This document shows positions 24,164-33,237 of a stretch of 64,000 nt of DNA, piece by piece. Both the position numbers and the translations under genes were made by a program. The notes under the pieces are model-generated. The model saw only the letters and a program-made list of their open reading frames with translations, was not told the origin of the DNA and ran no database searches. Each line of letters begins with the position of its first letter. Position 1 is the stretch's first letter. Source of the stretch: Microbacterium invictum (GTDB lineage Bacteria > Actinomycetota > Actinomycetes > Actinomycetales > Microbacteriaceae); the NCBI RefSeq assembly GCF_034421375.1, contig NZ_CP139779.1:558001-622000 (forward strand), read 5' to 3'.

Positions 24164-25354
24164 ATGTCGCAGACGATCAGCCCTCAGGCAAGCGAATCGC
24201 CCTCGCGGCCGCGACCGGTCGCCATGACCGCGGATGACCGCGCCGCCATCCTGGACGCGGTGCGCGACTTCGCCGCGACGGAGATCGCCCCTCACGCGCT
24301 GGACTGGGACGAGAGCAAGCACTTCCCGCGCGACGTTCTCGCCCGTGCAGGCGAACTCGGGCTCGGCGGACTCTACGTCGCGGAGGACGTCGGAGGCACA
24401 GCGCTCGCCCGCGTCGACGCCGTCGCGATCGTCGAGGAGCTCGCCCAGGCCGACCCCGCCATCGCGGCCTACATCACCATCCACAACATGGTCGCGTGGA
24501 TGATCGACACCTACGGCACCGCTGCGCAGCGCGAGGAATGGCTCCCGCGCCTGACCGCCATGACCGACTTCGGCGGGTACTGCCTCACCGAGCCGGGCGC
24601 CGGCTCGGACGCGGCAGCGCTGACCACGAGCGCCGTCCGCCAGGGCGACGACTACGTCCTCACCGGGGTGAAGCAGTTCATCTCGGGTGCGGGCGAGGCA
24701 TCCGTCTACGTCGTGATGGCGCGCACCGGCGACCCGGGGGCGAGGGGCATCACCGCCTTCCTCGTTCCCGGCGATGCGCCCGGCCTTTCGTTCGGGGCGA
24801 ACGAGAAGAAGATGGGCTGGAACGCCCAGCCCACGCGTCAGGTGATCCTCGACGAGGTGCGCGTGCCCGCCGCGAACGTGCTCGGAGAGGTGGGCCGCGG
24901 GTTCCGCATCGCGATGACGGCGCTCAACGGCGGGCGCATCAACATCGCCGCGTGCTCGCTCGGCGGGGCGCAGTGGGCGCTCGATCGCGCGATCCGGTAC
25001 GTCCACGAGCGCTTCACGTTCGGCGAGCCGCTCGCCGAGAAGCAGGCCGTCGTGTTCGCGCTGGCCGACATGGCGACCGAGCTCCGCGCCGCCCGGGCGA
25101 TGGTGCGCGACGCCGCGCTGGCGGTCGACCGGCAGGCCGCGGATGTGGCCATGCAGTGCGCGATGGCCAAGCGATTCGCCACCGACGTCGGGTTCCGCGT
25201 CGCCAACGACGCCCTCCAGCTCCACGGCGGGTACGGCTACCTGCACGACTACGGCATCGAGAAGGTCGTCCGCGACCTGCGGGTGCATCAGATCCTCGAG
25301 GGGACCAACGAGATCATGCGCGTCATCATCGGTCGCGAACTGCTGGAGGGATGA
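24164..25354 (+). CDS. acyl-CoA dehydrogenase, isobutyryl-CoA type
   Basis: FAD enzyme that removes two hydrogens from an acyl-CoA and passes electrons to the electron transfer flavoprotein. 396 residues, standard size. Typical motifs: YCLTEPGAGSDAAAL (flavin and substrate binding), the QFISGAGEA strand, LHGGYGYLHDYGIEKVVRDL near the C-terminus and ILEGTNEIMRVIIGREL at the end. The catalytic base region LEGTNEI is present. Neighbouring 3-hydroxyisobutyrate dehydrogenase and enoyl-CoA hydratase genes point to isobutyryl-CoA (valine) as substrate. A strong ribosome site GGAAGGAGG precedes ATG 24164; the stop overlaps the next start. Confidence 0.92.
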   Translation: MSQTISPQASESPSRPRPVAMTADDRAAILDAVRDFAATEIAPHALDWDESKHFPRDVLARAGELGLGGLYVAEDVGGTALARVDAVAIVEELAQADPAIAAYITIHNMVAWMIDTYGTAAQREEWLPRLTAMTDFGGYCLTEPGAGSDAAALTTSAVRQGDDYVLTGVKQFISGAGEASVYVVMARTGDPGARGITAFLVPGDAPGLSFGANEKKMGWNAQPTRQVILDEVRVPAANVLGEVGRGFRIAMTALNGGRINIAACSLGGAQWALDRAIRYVHERFTFGEPLAEKQAVVFALADMATELRAARAMVRDAALAVDRQAADVAMQCAMAKRFATDVGFRVANDALQLHGGYGYLHDYGIEKVVRDLRVHQILEGTNEIMRVIIGRELLEG

Positions 25355-26274
25355 CGGTGCGCGTCGCTTTTCTCGGACTCGGCCACATGGGCGCGCCGAT
25401 GGCACGCAACCTCGCCGTCGCCGGCCACGACGTCATCGGGTTCGACGTGTCTCCCACCGCGCGCGCGGGCGCGGCCGAGGGCGGGATGCCGGTGGCGGAG
25501 ACGGCGCACGAGGCCGTGGCCGCGGCATCCGTCGTCGTCACCATGTTCCAGACCGGCCGCCAGGTCATCGACGCGTACGCCGGCACGGACGACGGTGACG
25601 GGCTGCTCGCCGCCGCCCCCGCCGGAACGCTCTTCATCGACTGCTCCACGATCTCGGTCGAGGACGCCCGCGCCGCGCACGGACTCGCCGAGGCGGCCGG
25701 TCACCGAGCGCTCGACGCGCCGGTCTCGGGCGGAGTGGTCGGCGCCGAGAACGCCACCCTCGCGTTCATGGTCGGGGGGAGCGAAGAGGACGTCGCCGCC
25801 GCGGAACCGCTGCTGTCGACGATGGGGCGCCGCGTGGTGCACTGCGGGGGGCCGGGCCTCGGGCAGGCGGCGAAGGTGTGCAACAACATGATCCTCGCCG
25901 CGTCGCAGATCGTCGTCGCGGAGGCGTTCGTGCTCGGGGAGCGGCTCGGCCTCAGCCACCAGGCGCTGTTCGACGTCGCCTCGAACGCGTCGGGGCAGTG
26001 CTGGGCGCTCACCACGAACTGCCCCGTCCCCGGGCCGGTGCCCACGAGCCCGGCCAACCGCGACTACCAGCCGGGGTTCGCCGGCGCGCTCATGGCGAAG
26101 GACCTCGGCCTTGCCGCCGACGCGATCGCCCAGACGGGTGTCGACGCCCGCGTCGGACTGCTCGCCCGTGATCTGTACCGCGCATTCGCAGATGGCGCCG
26201 GGGCCGGGCAGGATTTCTCCGGGATCATCACGATGATCCGATCCGGCAGCGACGATCCTGGAGGACGAGGATGA
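25351..26274 (+). CDS. mmsB: 3-hydroxyisobutyrate dehydrogenase
   Basis: Oxidises 3-hydroxyisobutyrate to methylmalonate semialdehyde with NAD in valine breakdown. 307 residues. The N-terminal Rossmann fold has FLGLGHMGAPMARNLAVAGH (NAD binding). The substrate-binding motif DAPVSGGVVGAENATL and the catalytic-lysine region GQAAKVCNNMILA are intact. A somewhat unusual proline-rich loop (TTNCPVPGPVPTSPANRDY) is shared by the valine-pathway enzymes rather than by other beta-hydroxyacid dehydrogenases. It overlaps the genes on both sides by 4 bases (ATGA), so the three are translationally coupled. Confidence 0.93.
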   Translation: MTVRVAFLGLGHMGAPMARNLAVAGHDVIGFDVSPTARAGAAEGGMPVAETAHEAVAAASVVVTMFQTGRQVIDAYAGTDDGDGLLAAAPAGTLFIDCSTISVEDARAAHGLAEAAGHRALDAPVSGGVVGAENATLAFMVGGSEEDVAAAEPLLSTMGRRVVHCGGPGLGQAAKVCNNMILAASQIVVAEAFVLGERLGLSHQALFDVASNASGQCWALTTNCPVPGPVPTSPANRDYQPGFAGALMAKDLGLAADAIAQTGVDARVGLLARDLYRAFADGAGAGQDFSGIITMIRSGSDDPGGRG

Positions 26275-27047
26275 CCGAGTACGAGACGATCCTGGCCGAG
26301 ACCCGCGGACGCGTGGGGTGGGTCACGCTGAACCGCCCGAAGGCTCTCAACGCCCTGAACACCACCGTGATGCGCGAGATCGTCGATGTGACGACCCGCT
26401 GGGATGCCGACGACCGCATCGGTGCGATCGTCGTCACCGGCTCGGAGCGGGCCTTCGCCGCCGGCGCCGACATCAAGGAGATGGAGGAGAAGTCGGGGCT
26501 CGAGATGCTCATGACCGACCACTTCGGCGGCTGGGCACGTTTCGCGGCGCTGCGCACTCCGGTGATCGCCGCCGTCTCGGGCTACGCCCTCGGAGGCGGG
26601 TGCGAACTGGCGATGATGTGCGACATCATCCTCGCCGCCGACACCGCGGTGTTCGGCCAGCCCGAGGTGAATCTCGGCGTGATCCCCGGCATGGGCGCGA
26701 CCCAGCGGCTCGTCCGCGCCGTCGGGCCCTACAAGGCCGCCGAGCTGATCCTGTCGGGGCGGAACATGGGCGCCGACGAAGCCGAGCGTGCGGGGCTGGT
26801 GTCGCGCGTGGTCCCGGCATCCGATCTGCTCGCCGAGGCGACCGCGCTCTCCGACCAGATCGCGTCGAAGTCGTTGCCGTCGCTCTACGCGGCCAAGGCG
26901 GCGCTGGATGCTGCGCAGGAGACCTCGCTCGCCGAAGGTCTGCGTTTCGAGCGGCAGGCCTTCGCTGCCCTGTTCGACACCGTCGACCAGAAGGAGGGCA
27001 TGCGTGCGTTCCGTGAGAAGCGATCGGCGGAGTTTCAGAACCGGTGA
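26271..27047 (+). CDS. enoyl-CoA hydratase
   Basis: Crotonase-fold hydratase, 258 residues. The oxyanion hole segments AFAAGADIKEM and YALGGGCELAMMCDI are present, as are the two catalytic glutamates in FGQPEVNLGVIPGMGATQRL. It would hydrate methacrylyl-CoA, or straight-chain enoyl-CoA, next to the acyl-CoA dehydrogenase. A dedicated 3-hydroxyisobutyryl-CoA hydrolase is not encoded here; crotonase members can serve that step, but the Glu pair argues for hydratase. The stop is one base from the end of the convergent MarR gene. Confidence 0.92.
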   Translation: MTEYETILAETRGRVGWVTLNRPKALNALNTTVMREIVDVTTRWDADDRIGAIVVTGSERAFAAGADIKEMEEKSGLEMLMTDHFGGWARFAALRTPVIAAVSGYALGGGCELAMMCDIILAADTAVFGQPEVNLGVIPGMGATQRLVRAVGPYKAAELILSGRNMGADEAERAGLVSRVVPASDLLAEATALSDQIASKSLPSLYAAKAALDAAQETSLAEGLRFERQAFAALFDTVDQKEGMRAFREKRSAEFQNR

Positions 27048-27048
27048 G

Positions 27049-27579
27049 CTACAGCGGATCGGGGGTCGGGCGAGGGTCGTCGAAATCGCCGGCCGCGCGC
27101 CGCATGCGGGCGATGATCGACACGAGCTCGTCGGTGTCGTCGGCGCTCAGGCCCGGCTCGGAGAAGACCTGGGCGTTGAGGGCGGCGGTCGCGCGCTCGG
27201 CGAGGTCGCGACCGGCGTCGGTCAGCACGACGAGCGTCGCCCGGCCGTCGACGGGGTGCGGCTCGCGACGGACGTACCCGTCGGCCTGCAGGCGGTCGAC
27301 CGTGTTCGTCACGCTCGTGGGGTGCACCTGCAAGCGGGCCGAGGCCGAGGCCATCGGCATGCGCCCCGCGCGGCTGAAGCTCAGCAGGGTCAGCAGCTCG
27401 TACCGGGCGAACGTCAGGTGGAACGGCCGGAGCGCCGTATCCACCCGCGCGAGCATCAGCTGCTGGGCCCGCATGATCGAGGTGACCGCGGTCATGCCGG
27501 CAGCGGCATCCGTCCAGCCGTGCGCCAGCCACTGGCGTTTGGCTTCGGCGATCGGATCGACCGGCAGACGACGGGCCAC
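27049..27579 (-). CDS. MarR-family transcriptional regulator
   Basis: 176-residue dimeric winged-helix regulator. The wHTH is plain: FHLTFARYELLTLLSFSRAG, then LQVHPTSVTNTVDRLQADGY as recognition helix region and the beta-wing RREPHPVDGRATLVVLT. An extended N-terminus (DPIAEAKRQWLAHGW) is typical of actinobacterial MarR proteins that respond to aromatic or acyl-CoA ligands. GTG 27579 follows GGAAGGAG. It faces away from etfB across a 102-bp gap and is tail-to-tail with the hydratase, so etfBA and its own gene are the likely targets. Ligand unknown. Confidence 0.88.
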   Translation of the reverse strand: MARRLPVDPIAEAKRQWLAHGWTDAAAGMTAVTSIMRAQQLMLARVDTALRPFHLTFARYELLTLLSFSRAGRMPMASASARLQVHPTSVTNTVDRLQADGYVRREPHPVDGRATLVVLTDAGRDLAERATAALNAQVFSEPGLSADDTDELVSIIARMRRAAGDFDDPRPTPDPL

Positions 27580-27681
27580 GGCGGCTCCTTCCCGTTCCCA
27601 CGGTACCGGGATCCCGGCCCCGAGCCCCGCTGCCCGCGGCACCCGCGGCAATAGACTCGACCAGACGGACAAGGAGGCTCC

Positions 27682-28458
27682 ATGAAGATCGTGGTGCTGA
27701 TCAAAGAGGTGCCCGACACGTGGGGGGATCGGAAGCTCAGCCTGGAGACCGGGCTCACCGAACGCGACGCCAGCGACCGCGTTCTGGACGAGATCTGCGA
27801 GCGCGCCCTCGAGGTGGGTCTTTCGTACGCGGACGCGCATGAAGGAACCGACGTGGTCGTGCTGTCGATGGCCTCCGAGGCATCGACCGCGACGGTGCGC
27901 AAGGGACTCGCGATGGGCGCCGCGTCGGCCGTGCAGGTGGTCGACGGCGACCTCCTCGGCGCCGACATGGGACTCACGGCCGAGGTGCTCGCTGCGACGC
28001 TGCAGCGCATCGGCTTCGATCTCGTCATCGCCGGCAACCTGTCCACCGACGGGTCGGGCGGGATGATCCCGGCGATGGTGGCCGAGATCCTGGATGTGCC
28101 GAGTGCCACGAACCTCACGTCGGTGGAGATCTCCGACGGAGCGGTCGAGGGCGTTCGGCTGAGCGATGCCGGATCGATGCGGGTGCGCGCCGAACTGCCC
28201 GCCGTGGTCTCCATCACCGAGGCGCTTCCCGACGCGCGGTTCCCGAACTTCAAGGGCATCATGGCGGCCAAGAAGAAGCCGTTCGAGACGCTCGGTCTCG
28301 CCGATCTGGGCCTCGACGCCGCTGATCCCGAGGCGTCGCGCTCGATCGTGATCTCGCTGGCCGAGCGGCCGCCGCGCGAGGCCGGCGTGAAGATCGTCGA
28401 CGAGGGCGACGCCGGGCAGAAGCTCGCGGACTTCCTCGCAGAGAACCGGCTGGTGTGA
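27682..28458 (+). CDS. etfB: electron transfer flavoprotein beta subunit
   Basis: Small ETF subunit, 258 residues, carrying electrons from acyl-CoA dehydrogenases to the respiratory chain; binds AMP. Landmarks: [19 protein letters not shown] at the N-terminus, the AMP and dehydrogenase-recognition region, and the beta-subunit signature around [20 protein letters not shown] with GIMAAKKK. A strong AAGGAGG precedes ATG 27682, and a TAGACT hexamer (27652-27657) a little further upstream may be its -10. Seven bases separate it from etfA. Confidence 0.95.
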   Translation: MKIVVLIKEVPDTWGDRKLSLETGLTERDASDRVLDEICERALEVGLSYADAHEGTDVVVLSMASEASTATVRKGLAMGAASAVQVVDGDLLGADMGLTAEVLAATLQRIGFDLVIAGNLSTDGSGGMIPAMVAEILDVPSATNLTSVEISDGAVEGVRLSDAGSMRVRAELPAVVSITEALPDARFPNFKGIMAAKKKPFETLGLADLGLDAADPEASRSIVISLAERPPREAGVKIVDEGDAGQKLADFLAENRLV

Positions 28459-28465
28459 GGGCGTG

Positions 28466-29443
28466 ATGGCTGAATACGCGGATGACGCGGTCCTGGTCCT
28501 GCTGGATGTGATGCCCTCGGGCGAGCTCGCCAAGAGCGCCGCGGGGCTCGTCGGTGCTGCGGCGTCGGTCGGAACCCCGGTGGCGCTCGTGGTGACGGAC
28601 GACGGTGACGCGGCAGCGGCTGCCGCCGCTGCGCTCGGCGCGGGGACCGTGCTGGTCGCGGCGCCCGGCGACGGGCTCTCGGTGCCGATCGTCGACGCGC
28701 TCGCCGCGGCGGCGGCAGAGGTCCGGCCCGATGCCGTGCTGATCTCGCACTCCGTCGAGGGGCGGGAGGTCGCGGGGCGGTTCGCGGCCCGCACCCGCTC
28801 GGGCCTCTGCGCCGACGCGGTCGGGGTCTCGCGCGACGCCGAAGGCGTCCTCTCCCACCACTCGGTCTTCGGCGCGGCCTACAACGTCGACGCGTCGGTC
28901 ACGTGGGGAGCCCCCGTCATCACGGTGCGGCAGGGTGCGATCGAGGCGCGCGCCGAGGCCGTGGCGATGCCGGTCGTCGTGACGCTGACGGTCTCCGCGT
29001 CCGGTCGGCGCGCGGCATCCGTCCTCTCGGTCGAAGAGGCCGTGGCAGTGTCGAGCCGGCCGGAGCTCCGCGGGGCGACGAAGGTCGTCTCGGGAGGCCG
29101 CGGTCTCGGGTCGGCGGAGAAGTTCGCGCTCGTGGAGCAGCTCGCCGACGTCCTGGGGGCGGCGGTGGGCGCGTCGCGCGCCGCGGTCGATGCCGGCTAC
29201 GTGCCGCAGTCGTACCAGGTCGGGCAGACCGGTGTCTCGGTCTCACCGCAGCTGTATGTCGCTCTCGGCATCTCGGGCGCCATCCAGCACAAGGCGGGAA
29301 TGCAGACGGCGAAGACGATCGTCGCGATCAACAAGGACGGCGATGCCCCGATCTTCGGCATCGCCGACTTCGGCGTCGTCGGCGACCTGTTCACCGTCGT
29401 GCCGCAGCTCATCGAGGCGCTCGAGGCGAAGAAGAGGGCGTAA
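28466..29443 (+). CDS. etfA: electron transfer flavoprotein alpha subunit
   Basis: Large ETF subunit, 325 residues, holding FAD. The C-terminal FAD domain shows [20 protein letters not shown], then [20 protein letters not shown], and [18 protein letters not shown], the family signature that contacts the flavin. ATG 28466 was preferred to the adjoining GTG 28463. With the dehydrogenase operon upstream it completes the electron path of valine and fatty acid oxidation. No ETF:quinone oxidoreductase is in the window. The following cytochrome b-type gene starts 3 bases after the stop and is probably in the same transcript. Confidence 0.95.
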   Translation: MAEYADDAVLVLLDVMPSGELAKSAAGLVGAAASVGTPVALVVTDDGDAAAAAAAALGAGTVLVAAPGDGLSVPIVDALAAAAAEVRPDAVLISHSVEGREVAGRFAARTRSGLCADAVGVSRDAEGVLSHHSVFGAAYNVDASVTWGAPVITVRQGAIEARAEAVAMPVVVTLTVSASGRRAASVLSVEEAVAVSSRPELRGATKVVSGGRGLGSAEKFALVEQLADVLGAAVGASRAAVDAGYVPQSYQVGQTGVSVSPQLYVALGISGAIQHKAGMQTAKTIVAINKDGDAPIFGIADFGVVGDLFTVVPQLIEALEAKKRA

Positions 29444-29446
29444 CGG

Positions 29447-31117
29447 ATGGCGACCTACGCGCGGAGCGTGCGCCGCGGCCTGCCCCGGGTCATCGGCGGC
29501 GACCCCTGGCCCCCGGCCGGTGAGGCGTCCCCGGTCGTTGAGCGAGCGCAGCGAGTCGAAACGCCCGCCGACCCGCCGGTCGTTGAGCGAGCGGAGCGAG
29601 ACGAAACGCCTGAGGCGACGGGCCTTGGCGGAGTGCGGGTGCGTCGTGGCCTGCCGCGGGTGCCGGGCGGTGAGCCGTGGCCACCGGTCGGTGAGGTGCG
29701 TGTCGTCCCGGGCGCTGCGCGCCCTCGCGGGGCGACCGAGGCCGCCGCACCCTCTCCGGTCGCCCCGCGAGCGCAGCGAGTCGAAACGCCCGCCCACTCG
29801 TCAGAAAACGTCGCCCCTGCGGCATCCGAACCGCAGAATGTGACGGATGGCGGCGGAGTGCGGGTGCGCCGTGGCCTGCCGCGGGTGCCGGGAGGCGAGC
29901 CGTGGCCGCCGGCGGGCGAGGCGCGTTTCGTCTCGGGCGCTCCGCGCCCTCGCGGGGCGACCGAGCCCTCCGCACCGTCCCCGGACGCCCCGCGAGCGGA
30001 GCACGTCGAAGCGCCCGCCGCGGCCGCCGACCCGGTCGCCCCGCGAGCGGAGCGAGACGAAACGCCCGCCGCACCGGCTGTAGCGACGACGCCCGCCGTC
30101 GACACCGGCCCGCGACCCCCGCTGCCGTTCACCCCGACGGTGTTCCCCGGTGCCGCGGCATCCGTCCGTCCCGCGCCGCCCACCGAACCACGCCGCATCG
30201 GCCCGTACACCCCGGTCCAGTGGGTCGGGGTCGCCGCCGTCGGCGGCGTCACGCTGCTGGTCGCCGCAGGCCTCGTCGTCGTGATGGTGCGCTTCCTCCT
30301 CAGCGTTCCGCCCCTCCAGGGATTCGTCACGCAGTTCCCCGGTGAGTACCACCTGCCCGAGGGGGCACCGGTCGGCATCCCCGCGTGGCTCGGCTGGCAG
30401 CACTTCTTCAACGTCTTCCTGATGGTGCTGATCATCCGCACAGGGCTCCAGGTGCGGACCGAGAAGCGGCCCACCGTCTTCTGGAGCCCGAAGGGCAACA
30501 AGCGCCGCAAGATCAGCCTGAACCTGTGGCTGCATCAGGCGCTCGACGTGCTGTGGGTGACCAACGGCCTCGTCTACGTCGTGCTGCTGTTCACCACCGG
30601 TCAGTGGGTGCGCATCGTGCCGACGAGCTGGGAGGTCATCCCCAACGCCGTCAGCGCGGGCCTGCAGTACCTCTCGCTCGACTGGCCGACGGAGAACGGC
30701 TGGGTCAACTACAACTCGCTCCAGCAGCTGGCCTACTTCGCGACCGTGTTCATCGCTGCGCCCCTGGCGATCATCACCGGGGTGCGCATGAGCGGGTTCT
30801 GGCCGAAGAACGCCGAGCGCCTGAATCGGCTCTACCCGGTCGAATGGGCCCGGAAGGTCCACTTCCCGGTGATGCTCTACTTCGTGGTGTTCATCATCTT
30901 CCACGTCACGCTGGTCTTCGCCACCGGTGCCCTGCGGAACCTCAACCACATGTACGCCGCGCAGGGCTCGGTCGACCCGAACGCCTACGCGGACAACTGG
31001 GCGGGGCTCCTCATCTTCACCCTGTCGCTCGGCGTCATCGTCGCCGGGTGGGTCGCCGCGCGCCCGCTCGTCGTGGCTCCGATCGCGCGCCTCTTCGGCA
31101 CGGTCAAGAGCCGCTGA
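29447..31117 (+). CDS. cytochrome b/b6-type membrane protein with repeat-built N-terminus
   Basis: 556 residues. The C-terminal half (about 255-550) is a di-haem cytochrome b561/formate dehydrogenase gamma-like membrane domain of five or six spans with candidate haem histidines in [30 protein letters not shown] and IIFHVTLVF. It should pass electrons between quinol and a partner oxidoreductase. The first 240 residues are disordered. They hold three copies of RRGLPRVxGGxPWPPxG (about 7-24, 63-82, 138-157), alternating with five in-frame copies of an 11-residue peptide ([11 protein letters not shown] type) encoded by the 33-bp repeat that is intergenic elsewhere. The RRGLPR peptides may be a conserved binding motif. 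It starts 3 bp after etfA, so it may link ETF to the respiratory chain, which is inference. Confidence 0.85.
   Translation: MATYARSVRRGLPRVIGGDPWPPAGEASPVVERAQRVETPADPPVVERAERDETPEATGLGGVRVRRGLPRVPGGEPWPPVGEVRVVPGAARPRGATEAAAPSPVAPRAQRVETPAHSSENVAPAASEPQNVTDGGGVRVRRGLPRVPGGEPWPPAGEARFVSGAPRPRGATEPSAPSPDAPRAEHVEAPAAAADPVAPRAERDETPAAPAVATTPAVDTGPRPPLPFTPTVFPGAAASVRPAPPTEPRRIGPYTPVQWVGVAAVGGVTLLVAAGLVVVMVRFLLSVPPLQGFVTQFPGEYHLPEGAPVGIPAWLGWQHFFNVFLMVLIIRTGLQVRTEKRPTVFWSPKGNKRRKISLNLWLHQALDVLWVTNGLVYVVLLFTTGQWVRIVPTSWEVIPNAVSAGLQYLSLDWPTENGWVNYNSLQQLAYFATVFIAAPLAIITGVRMSGFWPKNAERLNRLYPVEWARKVHFPVMLYFVVFIIFHVTLVFATGALRNLNHMYAAQGSVDPNAYADNWAGLLIFTLSLGVIVAGWVAARPLVVAPIARLFGTVKSR
29531..29563 (+). 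repeat. 33-bp REP-like unit inside coding sequence, copy 1
   Basis: Reads [11 protein letters not shown] (residues 29-39). It starts on codon position 1, as do all direct copies here. Same unit, opposite orientation, as 12160-12192. Confidence 0.9.
29576..29608 (+). repeat. 33-bp REP-like unit inside coding sequence, copy 2
   Basis: Reads [11 protein letters not shown] (residues 44-54). Exactly 45 bp after copy 1. Confidence 0.9.
29699..29738 (-). repeat. REP-like unit in opposite orientation inside coding sequence
   Basis: Inverted form with the GCCCTCGCGGGGCGACCG end (40 bp). It pairs with the direct copy at 29756-29788 to form a large palindrome within the gene. Confidence 0.75.
29756..29788 (+). 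repeat. 33-bp REP-like unit inside coding sequence, copy 3
   Basis: Reads [11 protein letters not shown] (residues 104-114). This subtype has CGCCCCGCGAGC where copies 1 and 2 have CGTTGAGCGAGC. Confidence 0.85.
29924..29963 (-). repeat. REP-like unit in opposite orientation, second inverted copy
   Basis: CGTTTCGTCTCGGGCGCTCC followed by GCGCCCTCGCGGGGCGACCG; inverted relative to copies 3 and 5, and again paired with a direct copy downstream. Confidence 0.75.
29981..30013 (+). repeat. 33-bp REP-like unit inside coding sequence, copy 4 (diverged)
   Basis: Reads [11 protein letters not shown] (residues 179-189); several substitutions from the consensus. Confidence 0.7.
30032..30064 (+). repeat. 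33-bp REP-like unit inside coding sequence, copy 5
   Basis: Reads [11 protein letters not shown] (residues 196-206), 51 bp after copy 4, still in the same frame. Confidence 0.85.
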
Positions 31118-31197
31118 GCGGGAGCGGGCGCGCACCCGGGGGATAACCCCCGGAGAAGAGTCCGGATGCCTCGGGCGCGCCGGAACGGCGGCAGTTC

Positions 31198-31203
31198 TAC
31201 CGT
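31198..31203 (+). promoter_or_regulatory. -10 hexamer TACCGT, leaderless promoter
   Basis: TACCGT, 7 nt, then ATG 31211. It decides the histidine kinase start against an in-frame ATG at 31166. Confidence 0.55.
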
Positions 31204-31210
31204 GGGTGAC

Positions 31211-32542
31211 ATGACCACAGCTCCTCTGTCCCCTGCCGCACCGCGTGAGGCCCCGGCCCCGGCGCCTGCGCGGCCCGCGAAGACGCGATCGCAGATCGCC
31301 TCGCCCTCGCGCATCGCCTTCGCGATCGCCCACCTCGCGGCGCTCGGCGTGATCGGCTCCGCCGTGTTCGGGTTCCTCTTCTCGCTCCTCGGCCTCGGCC
31401 TCGGCCTCCTGCTCGTCATCGGCATCGGGCTGATCTTCCTCGTCGGCCTCGTCTACGTGCTGTTCGCGCTCGGGTGGCTCGAGACCGCGCGCGTGGACGG
31501 GCTCTACCGCTTCGGCCTCACTCCGCGGCGCCTGCGCCGCAGCGGCCGGCCGGGCTTCGGCGGATGGATCCGCTCCCTCGGTCAGCAGGCGATCGACCCG
31601 GGGATGTGGCGGGCCATCGCGCACCTCGCCGTCGCGACCCTGCTCGGCGGGATCGTGCTCTTCCTCTTCCAGGCGATTGCGAGCGGCATCGTCTTCACTT
31701 TCAGCCCGCTCTTCGCCGACGACGGTGTGCTCCAGCTCTTCGGCACGGGACTCGTGGTCGCCAGCGGCTGGGCCGTGCTCGCCGGCATCCTCGTCGTCGT
31801 CCTCGCGGCGGCCGGCATCGTGGGCCTTGCAATCCTGCACGGCGTACTCGCCCGGGCGATCATGGTGCCCTCCCGCGAGGCGCAGCTTGCCGAGGAGGCC
31901 CGCACCTCGAACGCGCAGCGCGCCGGTGCGGTCCGCGCGGCCGACCTCGAGCGCACCCGCATCGAGCGCGACCTCCACGACGGCGTCCAACCGCGACTGG
32001 TCTCGGTAGGGATGACCCTCGGCCTTGCCCAGCAGAAGCTCGACACCGACCCGGCGGCGGCCAAAGAGCTCATCGCCGAAGCGCACACGTCCACGAAGGC
32101 CGCCATCACCGAGCTCCGACAGCTCGCCCGCGGCATCCACACCTCGGTCCTCGACGACAGGGGTCTCGACGCCGCCCTGTCCGCTCTCGCGGCGCGCTCG
32201 GTGGTGCCGGTGCAGCTGGACGTCCGGATGGACGGGCGCTGTTCCCGGGATGCCGAGGCGGCGGCCTACTTCGCCATCGCCGAGGCGCTGACCAACGCCG
32301 CCAAGCACGCGCGGGCATCGGAATGCCGCGTCGTCGTACGGCTCCGCGACGAACCTCAGACCGGCTCGCGCACCCTGTGGGCCCGGGTCGAGGACAACGG
32401 TGTCGGTGGCGCGCAGATCATCGCCGGCGGCGGCATCGACGGCATCATCAACCGCGTCCTGGCGGCCGGCGGCACCGCACGCCTGGACAGCCCCATCGGC
32501 GGACCGACCTCGGTGGAGGTGAACATCCCATGCGCGTCCTGA
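31211..32542 (+). CDS. two-component sensor histidine kinase, NarL-partner class
   Basis: 443-residue membrane sensor kinase. A Pro/Ala-rich N-terminal tail precedes four hydrophobic segments (about 38-62, 65-92, 138-165 and 178-205), which resemble the DUF1707/'putative sensor' arrangement. Then comes a HisKA_3 domain with phosphorylated His256 in RIERDLHDGVQPRLVS, and an ATPase domain with N-box EALTNAAKHA and G-box VEDNGVGG. It starts at a leaderless promoter and overlaps its response regulator gene by 13 bp. The signal is unknown; the third gene of the operon, a DUF4097 protein, suggests envelope stress. Confidence 0.92.
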   Translation: MTTAPLSPAAPREAPAPAPARPAKTRSQIASPSRIAFAIAHLAALGVIGSAVFGFLFSLLGLGLGLLLVIGIGLIFLVGLVYVLFALGWLETARVDGLYRFGLTPRRLRRSGRPGFGGWIRSLGQQAIDPGMWRAIAHLAVATLLGGIVLFLFQAIASGIVFTFSPLFADDGVLQLFGTGLVVASGWAVLAGILVVVLAAAGIVGLAILHGVLARAIMVPSREAQLAEEARTSNAQRAGAVRAADLERTRIERDLHDGVQPRLVSVGMTLGLAQQKLDTDPAAAKELIAEAHTSTKAAITELRQLARGIHTSVLDDRGLDAALSALAARSVVPVQLDVRMDGRCSRDAEAAAYFAIAEALTNAAKHARASECRVVVRLRDEPQTGSRTLWARVEDNGVGGAQIIAGGGIDGIINRVLAAGGTARLDSPIGGPTSVEVNIPCAS

Positions 32543-33237
32543 TCTGCGAAGACTCCACGCTCCTGCGCGAGGGCCTCAGCCGGCTCCTCGCCGACGCCGG
32601 ACACGAGATCGTCGCCGCTCTTCCCGACGCCGAGCACCTCGACGACACCGTCGACGAGGTGGCCCCCGACCTCTGCATCCTCGATGTGCGGCTGCCGCCG
32701 ACGTGGTCGGACGAGGGGATCCGCGCAGCCCTGTCGCTGCGGGCACGGCTCCCGCAGCTGCCGGTGCTCGTCCTCTCGCAGTACGTGGAGGAGCGCTACG
32801 CCGCAGACCTCATCGCCGCGAGCGGCGGGGCGCTCGGCTACCTGCTGAAGGACCGGGTGGCAGACGTCGGGGAGTTCCTCGACGCGGTCGGCCGGATCGG
32901 GGAGGGGGCCACCGTGCTCGACCCCGAAGTGGTCGCGCAGCTGCTGGCCCGACGTCGCCGCGACGAGCGGATGCAGCGGCTCACCGACCGCGAGTCCACC
33001 GTGCTGGCGCTCATCGCCGAGGGGCGGTCGAACCAGGCCATCGCCCGGACCCTCCACGTCAGCGAGGGGAGCGTCGAGAAGCACATCACCGCGGTCTTCC
33101 AGAAGCTCGACCTCGAACCCGACGACTCCGGCAACCGCCGGGTGCTCGCCGCCCTCGCCCATCTCGAACACGGCAGCCCCGCCGCCCCCGCACCCCGTCC
33201 GCAGAGCGGACCCGCCCAGACAGGAACGAACCGATGA
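32530..33237 (+). CDS. LuxR/NarL-family response regulator
   Basis: 235-residue partner of the kinase. Receiver domain with acidic pocket EDS, phospho-acceptor Asp52 in CILDVRLPP, and the conserved Lys in GYLLKDRV. The C-terminal LuxR HTH shows LTDRESTVLALIAEGRSNQA and HVSEGSVEKHITAVFQKL. The last 25 residues are a Pro/Ala-rich tail. It overlaps both neighbours (13 bp with the kinase, 4 bp with the DUF4097 gene), so one coupled transcript. It probably controls its own operon. Confidence 0.94.
   Translation: MRVLICEDSTLLREGLSRLLADAGHEIVAALPDAEHLDDTVDEVAPDLCILDVRLPPTWSDEGIRAALSLRARLPQLPVLVLSQYVEERYAADLIAASGGALGYLLKDRVADVGEFLDAVGRIGEGATVLDPEVVAQLLARRRRDERMQRLTDRESTVLALIAEGRSNQAIARTLHVSEGSVEKHITAVFQKLDLEPDDSGNRRVLAALAHLEHGSPAAPAPRPQSGPAQTGTNR

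Noticed and set aside
29801..32308. Long minus-strand frame across the cytochrome b-type and kinase genes
   Set aside because: Low-complexity Arg/Glu/His-rich translation with no motif; shadow of the plus-strand genes.
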